Positions 53,411-62,314 of a DNA stretch of 64,000 nucleotides are shown here, in pieces. Under the pieces are notes generated by a model. The model searched no databases. It was not told the origin of the DNA and worked only from the letters and a program-made list of their open reading frames with translations. The position numbers and the translations under genes are program-made. The DNA comes from Paenibacillus montaniterrae (lineage in GTDB: Bacteria; Bacillota; Bacilli; Paenibacillales; Paenibacillaceae). The stretch is from NCBI RefSeq assembly GCF_018403185.1, contig NZ_BOSE01000004.1, positions 248,001 through 312,000 on the forward strand, in the 5' to 3' direction. Each line of letters begins with the position of its first letter. Within the stretch, counting starts at the first letter, position 1.

Positions 53411-54919
53411 TCACCGCTTTTTTGCCCGATGAGTGTCACCAGGCTTCATAAATACCGGCCTTTTTGTCAGCCAGGTAACAGGCACTCGCAAAAACATATC
53501 CTTCCAATCTCCTTTAAAGGACGGCGCTATTGGAGCCAAGTAGGGAACGCCAAAGCTGTGCAGCCTTATGAGATGAAGGCAAATCATAATAAACAGCATC
53601 ACGATTCCGTACAGGCCGAGAAAGCTGGCAGAAATCATTGTGATGAATCGCAGCATGCGAAAGGAAATGCCTGCGCTAAAGGATGGGATCGCAAAAGACG
53701 AAATTGCCGTTAACGCTACAATAATAACCATAATCGGACTGACAATCCCCGCTTGAACGGCCGCTTCACCTATGACAAGCCCGCCTACGATGCCGATGGT
53801 TTGACCGATAGGCTTCGGAAGACGAATACCCGCTTCGCGCAGCAATTCCAGCGTCACTTCCATTAACAGGGCTTCGATAACTGCCGGAAAGGGCACGCCT
53901 TCTCTGGAGGCAGCGATTGAGACAACAAGCTTGAATGGTATCATTCCTGGATGAAACGATAGAATCGCAATATAAAGAGCTGGTAAAAATAGCGTAGCGA
54001 ATACAGCTACCAGTCGAAGCAGCCTTATTAATGAGCCGATAACCCATCTTTCATAATAATCCTCCGGTGAATGCAGCAAGGAAACAAATGTAAATGGCAA
54101 CAAGAGCACAAACGGAGTTCCATCCAGCAAAATCGCCACCTTCCCTTGCAGCAGTGCTGCTGTTACTTTATCTGGGCGTTCTGTGTTAAGAATTTGCGGG
54201 AACGGAGATAGCGAGCTGTCTTCAATCCACTGCTCTATCGTTCCCGATTCTGGAGCGTAATCCAGATTCAAAGATTTTATTCTACGCTCGACTTCATTAA
54301 CCAAGCTAGAGTTGGCAATCCCTTTAATATAAACGATGCACAGCGTTTGCTTTGATCTTCTGCCGATGGTGTGGGGCATGATCATCAGCTCTGGTTGCTT
54401 GATATGTCTTCTCAGCAAGGATATATTGGTCTCGATACTTTCTGTAAATCCTATGCGAGGTCCGCGAACGAGCGCCTCTGTTTGCGGCTCTTCGATACTG
54501 CGTGAAGGCCAGTCCCGGCTTTTAATCATTAATGCTTCATCAGCACCATCAAGCAGCAGCACAGCATCTCCGGATAATAAAAAAGACATGATCGTTTCCC
54601 ATTGGCCAGTACGTGCAGGCACCTGCAAAGAAATCATTTGATTCTCAATATCTTGTAAAGCCTGAGTCGGATTGAGAAGAGACTCAACGGACATGCTCGT
54701 ATTTTGCTGGATAGGATTAATGACCTGTTCCTTGAGCAGCAGCTGATCAGACAGGCCCTCCAAGCTAACAATAGCTGCTTTATATTTGCTGCCTCCAACT
54801 GCTATCACTTTAGTGGTCAAATCGCTAGGATCATTCAAAAGAGTATTTAGTGCTTTCAAATTTTCATAAAGATCAGTCGAGAGTACGTCCATTGTTTCTA
54901 CCGTATGTTTCATATCCAA
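53411..54919 (-). CDS. Spore germination receptor A subunit, GerAA-type
   Basis: About 502 residues. The N-terminal soluble part (1-235) is followed by four to five membrane segments (240-440), and the C-terminal tail ends KPGDTHRAKKR. Family motifs DGTPFVLLLPFTFVSLLHSPEDYYERW, SREGVPFPAVIEALLMEVTLELLREAG and the conserved GQTIGIVGGLVIGEAAVQAG segment are present. The start is probably TTG 54919 or ATG 54913, with GGAGGG 6-12 bases upstream. The longer open frame runs back through the terminator of the preceding gene and is rejected. Ligand unknown. Confidence 0.9.
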   Translation of the reverse strand: MDMKHTVETMDVLSTDLYENLKALNTLLNDPSDLTTKVIAVGGSKYKAAIVSLEGLSDQLLLKEQVINPIQQNTSMSVESLLNPTQALQDIENQMISLQVPARTGQWETIMSFLLSGDAVLLLDGADEALMIKSRDWPSRSIEEPQTEALVRGPRIGFTESIETNISLLRRHIKQPELMIMPHTIGRRSKQTLCIVYIKGIANSSLVNEVERRIKSLNLDYAPESGTIEQWIEDSSLSPFPQILNTERPDKVTAALLQGKVAILLDGTPFVLLLPFTFVSLLHSPEDYYERWVIGSLIRLLRLVAVFATLFLPALYIAILSFHPGMIPFKLVVSIAASREGVPFPAVIEALLMEVTLELLREAGIRLPKPIGQTIGIVGGLVIGEAAVQAGIVSPIMVIIVALTAISSFAIPSFSAGISFRMLRFITMISASFLGLYGIVMLFIMICLHLIRLHSFGVPYLAPIAPSFKGDWKDMFLRVPVTWLTKRPVFMKPGDTHRAKKR

Positions 54920-55020
54920 AGCATTCCCTCCAAACCAATCAATTGCTTTTATCGTTTCCAGCCAACGCTTTTTTATCCATACATTTACGTTGGCCTGCAG
55001 CAGAAGCCCGTTGCTAGCAA

Positions 55021-55055
55021 GAAAAACCTCGAAACCGTAAATAGGCTTCGAGGTT
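55021..55055 (-). terminator. Terminator after the BCCT transporter gene
   Basis: Stem AACCTCGAA pairing with TTCGAGGTT, followed by TTTTTC on the minus strand. It separates the transporter from the ger operon and supports the shorter gerA-type start. Confidence 0.85.
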
Positions 55056-55091
55056 GTTAGAGGCATATCTGGGCAGCGAAGTCGCTCCGCT

Positions 55092-56636
55092 TTAATTGGG
55101 ATTAGGTTGCAAATTTTCCTCCAGCAGTCGTCTCAGCTTTTGGCGCTGCAGCTTTTCTTTTTTGCGCCGTTCCTTATCCTCAGCCTGCAGCGCTTTAAGC
55201 AAGGAAAAGCACATCCCGATCAATACAATTGCAAAAGGCAGAGCCGCTACAATGGAGGCTGTCTGCAGTCCGCTTAAGCCGCCGCTGAGCAGCAGCGCAA
55301 CCGCGATTGCGGATTGCAACACGCCCCAAACAAGCTTAACCTTGTTGCTCGGATTCAAATTGCCATCCGTGGTCAGCATGCCGAGCACAAAGGTTGCGGA
55401 ATCGGCGGATGTAATAAAAAATATCGTAACTAAAAGTGTAGCGATAAACGCAATAATGGTGCCCAAAGGAAGGTTCTCAAGTGTAACAAAAAGCGCTATC
55501 GTTGTATCCTGCGCCACCACGTCTGATAAGTTGACCACATTAAACATTTCTAAATGCAGACCTGTACCGCCAAATACGGAAAACCAAATGAAACCGAACA
55601 AGCTCGGAATAATAATGACATATATAACAAATTCCTTGATTGTTCGCCCTTTTGACACTCTCGCTATAAATGTGCCGACAAATGGGGCCCAAGCAATCCA
55701 CCAAGCCCAATAAAAAAGCGTCCACGCCCCGATCCACGTATCTCGGGAAAACGGAGTCAGCCTTAAGCTCATATTCATAATATTTTGCAAATAGCTGCCC
55801 AGCGAGGTCGTAAACGTTTCGAAAATAAACGAGGTTGGTCCAACTGCCAATACAAACAGCAGCAGCAAAACGGCGATTATAAGATTCGTATTGCTTAAAA
55901 TTTTTATCCCTTTGTTCAGGCCTGTAGTCGCTGATACCAGGAACAGCACAGTCACGATTACGATAATGATGATTTGCGTAACGGCCGAATTGGCAATTCC
56001 AAACAAATGATTGAGCCCGCCATTAATTTGCAGCGTTCCCAGCCCCAATGAGGTTGCAACACCAAATACAGTAGCGATAACAGCTAAAATATCAATTACT
56101 TTCCCCAGCCAGCCATCAACTGCGCGTTGTCCAACAAGCGGAATAAATGTAGAGCTGATTAAGCCTTTATAGCCTTTGCGGTATTGAAAATAAGCAAGCG
56201 CGAGACCTATAATCGTATAAATCGCCCAAGGATGCAGTCCCCAATGAAAAAACGAGTAACGCATTGCCAGCCTTGCCGCTGTTGGCGTTCCTCCTTCTGC
56301 GCCTTCAGGCGGCGAAATATAATGGGAAAGCGGCTCTGCTACTCCCCAAAATACGAGCCCAATCCCCATGCCAGCGCTGAACAGCATCGACAGCCAGGTC
56401 AGCGTAGAATATTCAGGCTCGTCATCGTCATCGCCTAAGCGAATCGCCCCAAAGCGGCTAAACGCCAAGTAAAACGCAAACAGAAGAAAAAACAAAGTAG
56501 CCATTAAATAAAACCAGCCAAAATTTTGAATGGAAAAATTGTATGCCTGGTTTGCAACAGTAGCCAGTTGCTCAGGCGCAATAATGCCCCACAGGGCGAA
56601 GAGTGTTACGATAATAATCGTTATCACAAATACCAT
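55092..56636 (-). CDS. BCCT family betaine/choline/carnitine transporter
   Basis: A 514-residue permease with 12 hydrophobic segments. The signature segment FYWAWWIAWAPFVGTFIARVSKGR near 310 contains the tryptophans of the osmolyte-binding box; the GMGIGLVFWGVAEP motif is near 90. Substrates of this family are compatible solutes with a quaternary ammonium group, taken up with Na+ or H+. The basic C-terminal tail (KERRKKEKLQRQKLRR) is typical of osmosensing members. GGGAGG precedes the ATG. Confidence 0.92.
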   Translation of the reverse strand: MVFVITIIIVTLFALWGIIAPEQLATVANQAYNFSIQNFGWFYLMATLFFLLFAFYLAFSRFGAIRLGDDDDEPEYSTLTWLSMLFSAGMGIGLVFWGVAEPLSHYISPPEGAEGGTPTAARLAMRYSFFHWGLHPWAIYTIIGLALAYFQYRKGYKGLISSTFIPLVGQRAVDGWLGKVIDILAVIATVFGVATSLGLGTLQINGGLNHLFGIANSAVTQIIIIVIVTVLFLVSATTGLNKGIKILSNTNLIIAVLLLLFVLAVGPTSFIFETFTTSLGSYLQNIMNMSLRLTPFSRDTWIGAWTLFYWAWWIAWAPFVGTFIARVSKGRTIKEFVIYVIIIPSLFGFIWFSVFGGTGLHLEMFNVVNLSDVVAQDTTIALFVTLENLPLGTIIAFIATLLVTIFFITSADSATFVLGMLTTDGNLNPSNKVKLVWGVLQSAIAVALLLSGGLSGLQTASIVAALPFAIVLIGMCFSLLKALQAEDKERRKKEKLQRQKLRRLLEENLQPNPN

Positions 56637-56791
56637 ATGTATCCTCCCATCTAACTCCAGCCAATGTCTGCTTCATGTCCTTCACAGTATGCGCATGTTG
56701 AACGTTGTTATGCAGATGCTTGTTGCAGCATGAATGCGAGGACTTGAAACCAATTAAGCTCGGCTCCGTACTATTTAGTTAAAGGAGAATG

Positions 56792-56917
56792 ATGGAAATG
56801 AAAAGAAAATTCAGTAAGAAAACAATTGAAAATGGATATTGGCTGGATGTAATGGTGGAGCTGCTTGTCTATCTCCCGCGCCTAGTCATGCGCTTATTTA
56901 AATCGGGTTTTAATTAG
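56792..56917 (+). CDS. Small protein of 41 residues, unknown function
   Basis: Reads MEMKRKFSKKTIENGYW, then a hydrophobic/amphipathic C-terminal half (LDVMVELLVYLPRLVMRLFKSG). AAAGGAG lies just before three consecutive in-frame ATG codons (56789, 56792, 56798). A basic N-terminus and an amphipathic helix suggest a membrane-associated peptide. It is on the + strand between the BCCT gene and adaA, with no neighbour close enough for an operon. No family is recognised. Confidence 0.5.
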   Translation: MEMKRKFSKKTIENGYWLDVMVELLVYLPRLVMRLFKSGFN

Positions 56918-57043
56918 GCCGTCAGATATCACAAGAAATTGATTGGCGAGCTCGCTATTAATTTCACTATCTTGCTTTTACATTCCAATTCGCATACAAG
57001 CACCTCTATTTAGCGCTATACTAAAGAAGGAGGTGCAAGCAGC

Positions 57044-57661
57044 ATGTCAAAAAATAAAGAAGCTGAAGCTGAGCTATTTAAAGGCAGCAGCAATGAACAT
57101 CAGCAGCCCTTGTTAACGCCTGTATCTGATGAGCAATGGCAAGCCATTACCGATAATGATTCAGCATACGATGGCCAGTTTTTTTATGCAGTGAAAACGA
57201 CGGGGATTTTCTGCCGCCCTTCCTGTAAATCCAAATTGCCGATCAGAGAGAACATTTGCATGTTTTTAACGGCAGAGAAGGCGTTAAACGCCCGCTTTCG
57301 TCCCTGCAAACGCTGCAAGCCTACTGGAAGCCGTCTGCCTGACGAAGAATGGATTGATCTCGTAACCAGCTATATAGATAGCCATTATCAGGAGCCGTTA
57401 TCGCTCGATACGCTTGCTCAGCTTAGTCATGGTTCTCCCTATCATTTACAGCGCATCTTCAAAAAAGTGAAAGGCATAACGCCTGTTTATTATATACAGC
57501 AGCAACGAATAAACGCAGCCAAAGCGATGCTGCGCGAATCAAATTTGCCCATTACTGAAATTGCGTCCCTTGTTGGCTTGCCCAACACCTCTTACTTCAT
57601 CACCTTGTTCAAGCAAAAAACAGGGCAGACGCCAGAGGCGTATCGAAAAAGCCGCAAATGA
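57044..57661 (+). CDS. adaA: AdaA: methylphosphotriester-DNA methyltransferase and transcription activator
   Basis: A 205-residue Ada N-terminal protein. The zinc/methyl-acceptor cysteines are in IFCRPSCKSK and RPCKRCKP (about 55-90), and residues 105-203 form an AraC-type double helix-turn-helix (LAQLSHGSPYHLQRIFKKVKG, SLVGLPNTSYFITLFKQKTG). Methylation of a cysteine by damaged phosphate backbone turns it into an activator. GGAGGTG precedes the ATG. A TATACT -10-like box lies 20 bp upstream. adaB follows by 19 bp. Confidence 0.93.
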   Translation: MSKNKEAEAELFKGSSNEHQQPLLTPVSDEQWQAITDNDSAYDGQFFYAVKTTGIFCRPSCKSKLPIRENICMFLTAEKALNARFRPCKRCKPTGSRLPDEEWIDLVTSYIDSHYQEPLSLDTLAQLSHGSPYHLQRIFKKVKGITPVYYIQQQRINAAKAMLRESNLPITEIASLVGLPNTSYFITLFKQKTGQTPEAYRKSRK

Positions 57662-57680
57662 TAACAAGGAAGTGATCATA

Positions 57681-58202
57681 ATGTCAACGAAACCAAGCGA
57701 GACAATTTATTGGTCAACTGTATGCTTGGATGACTGGCAGCTCCATGTTGCTGCCAATGAGGAAGGAGTAATCTTCGTCGGCTCCAACAATCGTCCGCTT
57801 GCAGAGCTTGAAGCATGGGCCAGAGCCAAATATGCCAAGCATACGCTAGTTAGAGATGACAGCAGGCTGCAGCCCTTTGCAGATGAGCTTATGCAATACT
57901 TGCAGGGCAAGCTGAGCCAATTTACAGCTCCGGTTTTTTATGAAGGCACCCCTTTTCAAGAAGCGGTCTGGAAAGCTTTGGCTGACATTCCGTATGGGGA
58001 AACAAAATCTTATTCAGATATTGCTCAAGCAATCCAAAAGCCAGGAGCTGTGCGTGCAGTAGGCGCTGCCATTGGCGCCAATCCAGTGCTTATTACTATT
58101 CCATGTCATCGCGTAATTGGCAAAAACGGTGCGCTTACCGGCTACCGTGGCGGAATGGCCATGAAAGCAAAGCTGCTCAAGCTGGAGCAGCAGGCGCCGT
58201 AG
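57681..58202 (+). CDS. adaB: AdaB: methylated-DNA--protein-cysteine methyltransferase
   Basis: A 173-residue suicide enzyme that removes methyl groups from O6-methylguanine. Active motif IPCHRVIGKNG near 140, followed by LTGYRGG. The conserved asparagine-hinge region YGETKSYSDIA is near 110. The ATG at 57681 follows AAGGAAGTG. It is co-transcribed with adaA and forms the adaptive alkylation response. Confidence 0.95.
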   Translation: MSTKPSETIYWSTVCLDDWQLHVAANEEGVIFVGSNNRPLAELEAWARAKYAKHTLVRDDSRLQPFADELMQYLQGKLSQFTAPVFYEGTPFQEAVWKALADIPYGETKSYSDIAQAIQKPGAVRAVGAAIGANPVLITIPCHRVIGKNGALTGYRGGMAMKAKLLKLEQQAP

Positions 58203-58244
58203 TAAATTGACAAGCGCTTAAATAGCAGGTTGGAGCAACAAATG

Positions 58245-58286
58245 CACACAAAGAGCGACCTTTGCTGGAAGGCCGCTCTTTGTGTG
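58245..58286. terminator. Inverted repeat after adaB
   Basis: Arms CACACAAAGAGCG and CGCTCTTTGTGTG with further pairing (CCTTTGC...AAGG). There is no uninterrupted T run on either strand, so it could be a terminator of limited strength for adaAB and for the converging gene at 58329. Confidence 0.55.
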
Positions 58287-58328
58287 TTGTCGTCGTTCTT
58301 GAAAATATTCAGCTTGCTCCTTGCGCGC

Positions 58329-58688
58329 TTACACCGCTCTTTTTTTATAAAACTCCAGCTTTCTTTCCTTCAGCTTCTCTTCCCACATCAATCTTAATAT
58401 CTCTAGTTCTTCCGTATAATCTGTTTTCGTTTCGTCCTTGTCATATTTCAACAGCTCTAAAATCTCGATGTTGAATTGGTCAGCTCCGGACGCAGTCCAT
58501 TCTCTCTGAAGCTCTTGATTGGGATGCGATCCTGCATTGAGCTGGAACAAGGTGCTGTTCATTTTTCCTTTTAAATTTTGCGAGGTTTCAATAAAGCATT
58601 TATTCGTTGCTTTCGAGCATATCCAAAATATACCCATATCCGGTTTCATTTGCTTATACTGCTCAATTAATTCTTTTCTCCTATTCAT
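58329..58688 (-). CDS. GIY-YIG-like small protein
   Basis: About 119 residues. The N-terminal part (KELIEQYKQMKPDMGIFWICSKATNKCFIETSQNLKGKMN) resembles the GIY-YIG nuclease-like proteins found as singletons in Bacillota; the catalytic GIY and YIG triplets are degenerate here (GIF, CFI). The rest has helix-forming charged segments. It overlaps the DUF6530-like gene by one base and appears to be translated with it. Nuclease activity cannot be claimed from sequence alone. Confidence 0.55.
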   Translation of the reverse strand: MNRRKELIEQYKQMKPDMGIFWICSKATNKCFIETSQNLKGKMNSTLFQLNAGSHPNQELQREWTASGADQFNIEILELLKYDKDETKTDYTEELEILRLMWEEKLKERKLEFYKKRAV

Positions 58689-59167
58689 CAATATCCCATC
58701 TCTTTCAATATAGTTGATAGCACACGCAGTCTCTCTCCAAGCAGCTCTCCGTCATCACTCAGCACTTGGTTGAATAGACGAATATCCTCGTCGATCATTT
58801 CATTCTCCTGACATACCTCCACCGTCATGGCGTCGCCCTGCATGCCGACTCTATCGATCACCGGATTTTCCGGATCATACAATTTCTCGTAGCGGTAGGC
58901 ATCCTGAAAGTGAAGCTTCGCCCGACAAACAAGAATGGCAAGGTCGATAACACGATGAAGCGGCAGCTCTTCAGATTGTCTGGACCACTTTCCCCCGGTA
59001 TGCCTCCATACCTTAGCTGAAATATCGATTTTACCGCGGTCATTCCATTGCGCCAAGCCTAGCGAAATGCCCTTTGCATCCGAACTGTAGGCATATTTTC
59101 CATCTACATTTTCATAATTTTCACAAACAATGACAGGTTTATGTTTTAAGGTAGTTGGTATTTTCAT
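58688..59167 (-). CDS. DUF6530-like protein
   Basis: About 159 residues, starting MKIPTTLKHKPVIVCENYENVDGKYA. It has the conserved WRHTGGKWSRQSEELPLHRV segment and MQGDAMTVEVC, which I associate with a family of unknown function (DUF6530) from memory; this should be confirmed. It is soluble, with no metal motif. The ATG at 59167 follows GGAG by eight bases. It is immediately followed by the GIY-YIG-like gene. Confidence 0.6.
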   Translation of the reverse strand: MKIPTTLKHKPVIVCENYENVDGKYAYSSDAKGISLGLAQWNDRGKIDISAKVWRHTGGKWSRQSEELPLHRVIDLAILVCRAKLHFQDAYRYEKLYDPENPVIDRVGMQGDAMTVEVCQENEMIDEDIRLFNQVLSDDGELLGERLRVLSTILKEMGY

Positions 59168-59319
59168 CAATGAATCTCCATTCCTTCATTACAAAATGAT
59201 TAGCTGTTTTTCAATTTAGTAATTTAGTAATTTACTGATTTACTAATTTCAATTGGATTATAGCTTATCGTCAAGCTCACTGTCAAATCAACTCGCCTGA
59301 CAAACGTTTCCTAAAACAG

Positions 59320-59355
59320 CAAAACAGCCTGCTCCTTGCTTCGAGCCAGGCTGTT
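59320..59355 (-). terminator. Terminator after the AlkD-like gene
   Basis: Stem AACAGCCTG pairing with CAGGCTGTT with a TTTT stretch on the minus strand, six bases past the stop at 59362. Confidence 0.75.
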
Positions 59356-59361
59356 CCAAGT

Positions 59362-60045
59362 CTATTTCCGTTTCATGCTGCGCATCAAATCCTTCGTCTC
59401 CTTGCTAGTTCGCGTGGACTCGATAATTTTTTGCAGCGCTTTATTATAGGTTTCATTGTCGAGCGTGCATTGCTTTAGATAGGCCAATGTCGGGGCGGGC
59501 AGCTTTACAAAATAGATCGAAACTGCCCATGCTACCGCCATTTTGACATAGTAATCCTCATGTCTGATTGAATCAAGCAAGCCCAGCGCTTCACCTATAT
59601 ACTCATCATCCACATAGTAATTCAGCAGCATTACGACTGCAAAGCGAATCTCATACGGCTCACTGGACCGCAAATACGGCTGGAGAAATTGCCATACCGC
59701 TTGTTTATGGGCAGCGGTTATTTTAAGGCTCGCGCAAAAGCTGTCGCATACCGACCAGTTGTCGATTTTAGGTACAAACTCCGCGACATAGCGCAGCACC
59801 TCATCAATTTCCGCTTTCACGCTGCCAATAACCATCCCTTGCAGCATGACCTCCTCAAACCAATCCGCTTCTGCATGCGCAAGATAGGTGCGCCAGTCTC
59901 CTTTTGCAAGCTGCTTAGCTATTTTGCGGAGCTCTGGCAAGCGTACCCCAATTATGTTGTTTATATTCGGGATTAATGCAGACGTAAAGGCTTTATACTT
60001 TTCATCCGCCAGCTCCAGCAGCTGTTGCTTTATCGTGTTTTCCAT
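59362..60045 (-). CDS. AlkD-like DNA alkylation repair protein
   Basis: A 227-residue protein of HEAT-like repeats, matching the DNA alkylation repair (AlkC/AlkD) family. Characteristic segments are VRLPELRKIAKQL, FVPKIDNWSVCDSFC with the conserved WSVCD, SSEPYEIRFAVVMLLNYYV, and YYVKMAVAWAVSIYFVKLP. AlkD enzymes excise positively charged alkyl-purines. It is 1.2 kb from adaAB and complements the alkylation response, though transcribed in the other direction. Confidence 0.88.
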   Translation of the reverse strand: MENTIKQQLLELADEKYKAFTSALIPNINNIIGVRLPELRKIAKQLAKGDWRTYLAHAEADWFEEVMLQGMVIGSVKAEIDEVLRYVAEFVPKIDNWSVCDSFCASLKITAAHKQAVWQFLQPYLRSSEPYEIRFAVVMLLNYYVDDEYIGEALGLLDSIRHEDYYVKMAVAWAVSIYFVKLPAPTLAYLKQCTLDNETYNKALQKIIESTRTSKETKDLMRSMKRK

Positions 60046-60187
60046 CTCATTGGCTCCAATCTGTTCCAGAGTTAACTAGACTTTAATTTTATTGTAGCGC
60101 AATGAATGCTTGATGTGGGTGAAATCGAATGAAATAGCAAGATTTACAAATTAGCTCGCTGGCTGAAAGCTGCTTAGCTTTGACGCC

Positions 60188-60940
60188 CTAGGTTCTGAAG
60201 CTTTTTTCAGCAAAGCGTCGATAGAGCAGAATTGCTGCTCCAGCCGCAGCCGCGCCGATCATGAATAGAAGCAGCACAGCTTGCCAAACCTCAGCAGCCT
60301 GGAGCCCTGCTTGCTCCAGCATGGCCGCTTGCAGCGCCTGCAGCGCCCAGCGCTGAGGAGTAAATTGACCGACAGCCTGAACACCCTCTGGCAGACTGCT
60401 GAAAGGAAACCATAATCCGCCAAGTACGGCACCGCCAAACGTAACGATTTGAACTATCGCAATGGCTGCATTCAGGCTGCGGCTCAGCATCGCCAGCACC
60501 AGGCCCAGACCCGTTGCACATATGGCCAAGGCGAGCACAATCATAATAACAGACGCAATATTGCCTAAAGACAAGCCGTAGACTGCACGGCCAAACCCGA
60601 GCAAAACAGCAGACTGAATAAGCAATACAACAATATGCGGCAGCCACATGCCCAGCATAAATGGAACGGGGCGAATGCTAGTGCTGCTCAGTCTCGCCAG
60701 CATGCCAGAATCGCGATCACGCAAAAAGTGCTGTACGATCGAGATCATAATGAAGAACATAAACATGACGGTGTAGCCAGGAACAATTTGACCAACTGCA
60801 TTTCCATTTTCAGCGTCAGCGCCGCTAAAAATAGTTGAGAAAATAACGATAAACACAATCGGCAGCGCGAGCATCCAAAAGTACATGCTCTTATCCTGAA
60901 AGATCAATCGCAGCTCCTTCGCAAATAACGAAAATACCAT
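60188..60940 (-). CDS. ABC-2 type exporter permease
   Basis: A 250-residue membrane protein with six hydrophobic segments. It has the ABC-2 pattern with FFIMISIVQHFLRDRDSGMLARLSSTSIRP before the second segment and a GGLWFPFSSLPEGVQAVGQFTPQRWALQAL loop. It lies 14 bp after the ATPase gene. Substrate unknown; a single permease gene suggests a homodimer. Confidence 0.9.
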   Translation of the reverse strand: MVFSLFAKELRLIFQDKSMYFWMLALPIVFIVIFSTIFSGADAENGNAVGQIVPGYTVMFMFFIMISIVQHFLRDRDSGMLARLSSTSIRPVPFMLGMWLPHIVVLLIQSAVLLGFGRAVYGLSLGNIASVIMIVLALAICATGLGLVLAMLSRSLNAAIAIVQIVTFGGAVLGGLWFPFSSLPEGVQAVGQFTPQRWALQALQAAMLEQAGLQAAEVWQAVLLLFMIGAAAAGAAILLYRRFAEKSFRT

Positions 60941-60954
60941 AGCTCTACCCCCTT

Positions 60955-61878
60955 CTAATCTCGTAATGCCGCACCTGTTAATTTGATAAATACACTTTCC
61001 AATGTTGGCTGCTGCAGCTCAAGTGCCCGCACCTGATGACCGGATTGCAGCAATGCCCCTGTCAGCTCATGCATAATTTGCAGTGCACTGCTGCCTTCAA
61101 TGAGCCAGCCATTGCCTTCTGCACGGACCTTCGCATTGGCAAAAAGCTGCTCTGGCCCCTGCCAGTTATCTACTTCTACATAAACAGCAGACCCCATATG
61201 CTGTCCGAGCACCTCTCGCAGCTCGCCTGCGGCAATGACCCGGCCATGATCCAATATTGCCAGCTCATCGCACAGCAGCTCTACCTCTTCCATGTAATGG
61301 GTCGAATAAAGCACGGTAATGCCGGCTTTCTGCATGCCTCGTATCAGCTCAAAAATATGATTGCGGGACTGCGGGTCGATGCCTACTGTTGGCTCATCCA
61401 GGACGACCAGCTTCGGCTCATGCAGCAGCGCTGCTGCTATGTTGATGCGGCGCTTCATTCCGCCAGAATAGCTTCCTACCTTATCGCGCGCACGCTCACT
61501 TAAGCCGACCTGCTCCAGCACAAGAGCGATTCTTTCCTGCAAATGCTTGCCGCGCAAGCCGTACATTTTACCGAAGAAGTGCAAATTCTGCCATGCGTTG
61601 AGCGATTCATACAGCGTAATTTCCTGCGGCACGTAGCCTACGCTTTGGCCAAGCCTGCCGCGCATTTGCGCAATGGGCCGCTCCAGCAGCGTAATTTCGC
61701 CTTGATCCAACGGAATAATGCCTGCAATCAGCTTCATAATCGTCGATTTTCCAGCACCGTTAGGTCCCAGCAGTCCGAAGCAGCTTCCTTCTGCTACGCG
61801 AAAGCTGACTCCATTTACCGCTTGCTTACCTGCTTTATACTGCTTGAATACGTTATCCAGCTGCAACGCTACCTTCAT
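60955..61878 (-). CDS. ABC transporter ATP-binding protein
   Basis: A 307-residue ATPase of the drug/antibiotic exporter type. Walker A LLGPNGAGKSTIMKL near 35, signature SYSGGMKRRINIAAAL near 140, Walker B KLVVLDEPTVGID near 160. The C-terminal extension of about 80 residues (RVIAAGELREVLGQ and after) is typical of exporters. It is co-transcribed with the permease. Confidence 0.93.
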   Translation of the reverse strand: MKVALQLDNVFKQYKAGKQAVNGVSFRVAEGSCFGLLGPNGAGKSTIMKLIAGIIPLDQGEITLLERPIAQMRGRLGQSVGYVPQEITLYESLNAWQNLHFFGKMYGLRGKHLQERIALVLEQVGLSERARDKVGSYSGGMKRRINIAAALLHEPKLVVLDEPTVGIDPQSRNHIFELIRGMQKAGITVLYSTHYMEEVELLCDELAILDHGRVIAAGELREVLGQHMGSAVYVEVDNWQGPEQLFANAKVRAEGNGWLIEGSSALQIMHELTGALLQSGHQVRALELQQPTLESVFIKLTGAALRD

Positions 61879-61897
61879 TGCTCCAGCTCCCTTCCCG

Positions 61898-62314
61898 TCA
61901 TTTATCGTTTATTTTATTGTTCAAATCCTTTATTTCCCGGCGATAGTAAAAAGCAAAGCTTGCCCAAAAGCACGCATAGATCGCCATAAAAGTGAGCAGT
62001 CCGATCAGAAGCGGCAGCGGCTTTGCAGGCAGCCATTCAACCCAGATTGCAATCGGAAAGAAAATAATAATCGACAGACTAAAATGTGTAGCAATTTGTC
62101 TTAACGGACTCCAGTGCGGCACCTGAAACAAATACGAGGCGAGGCCAAAAAAGGCGCCCATAATCATGCTTCCCAGCATTTTTTTCCAGATGTCGACTAG
62201 CTGCGGCTCAATTCCGTTTACAAGCAAAGCAGTTAACGTGACGAAGGTAATTATTGCCGTGAAGCCAAAGCCTCCCATTATACGCGCCAGCACATCTATT
62301 ACCTTAACGTTCAT
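61898..62314 (-). CDS. DUF3021 membrane protein
   Basis: About 138 residues with four hydrophobic segments, of the DUF3021 family found next to LytTR regulators and ABC exporters. The ATG at 62314 follows GGGAGGTG; it overlaps the upstream LytTR gene by 11 bp. Known DUF3021 partners dampen LytTR regulators, so a sensing or inhibitory role is inferred. Confidence 0.8.
   Translation of the reverse strand: MNVKVIDVLARIMGGFGFTAIITFVTLTALLVNGIEPQLVDIWKKMLGSMIMGAFFGLASYLFQVPHWSPLRQIATHFSLSIIIFFPIAIWVEWLPAKPLPLLIGLLTFMAIYACFWASFAFYYRREIKDLNNKINDK

Noticed and set aside
54920..55066. Longer N-terminus for the GerA subunit
   Set aside because: It would include the terminator of the BCCT gene; the GGAGGG site supports the shorter start.
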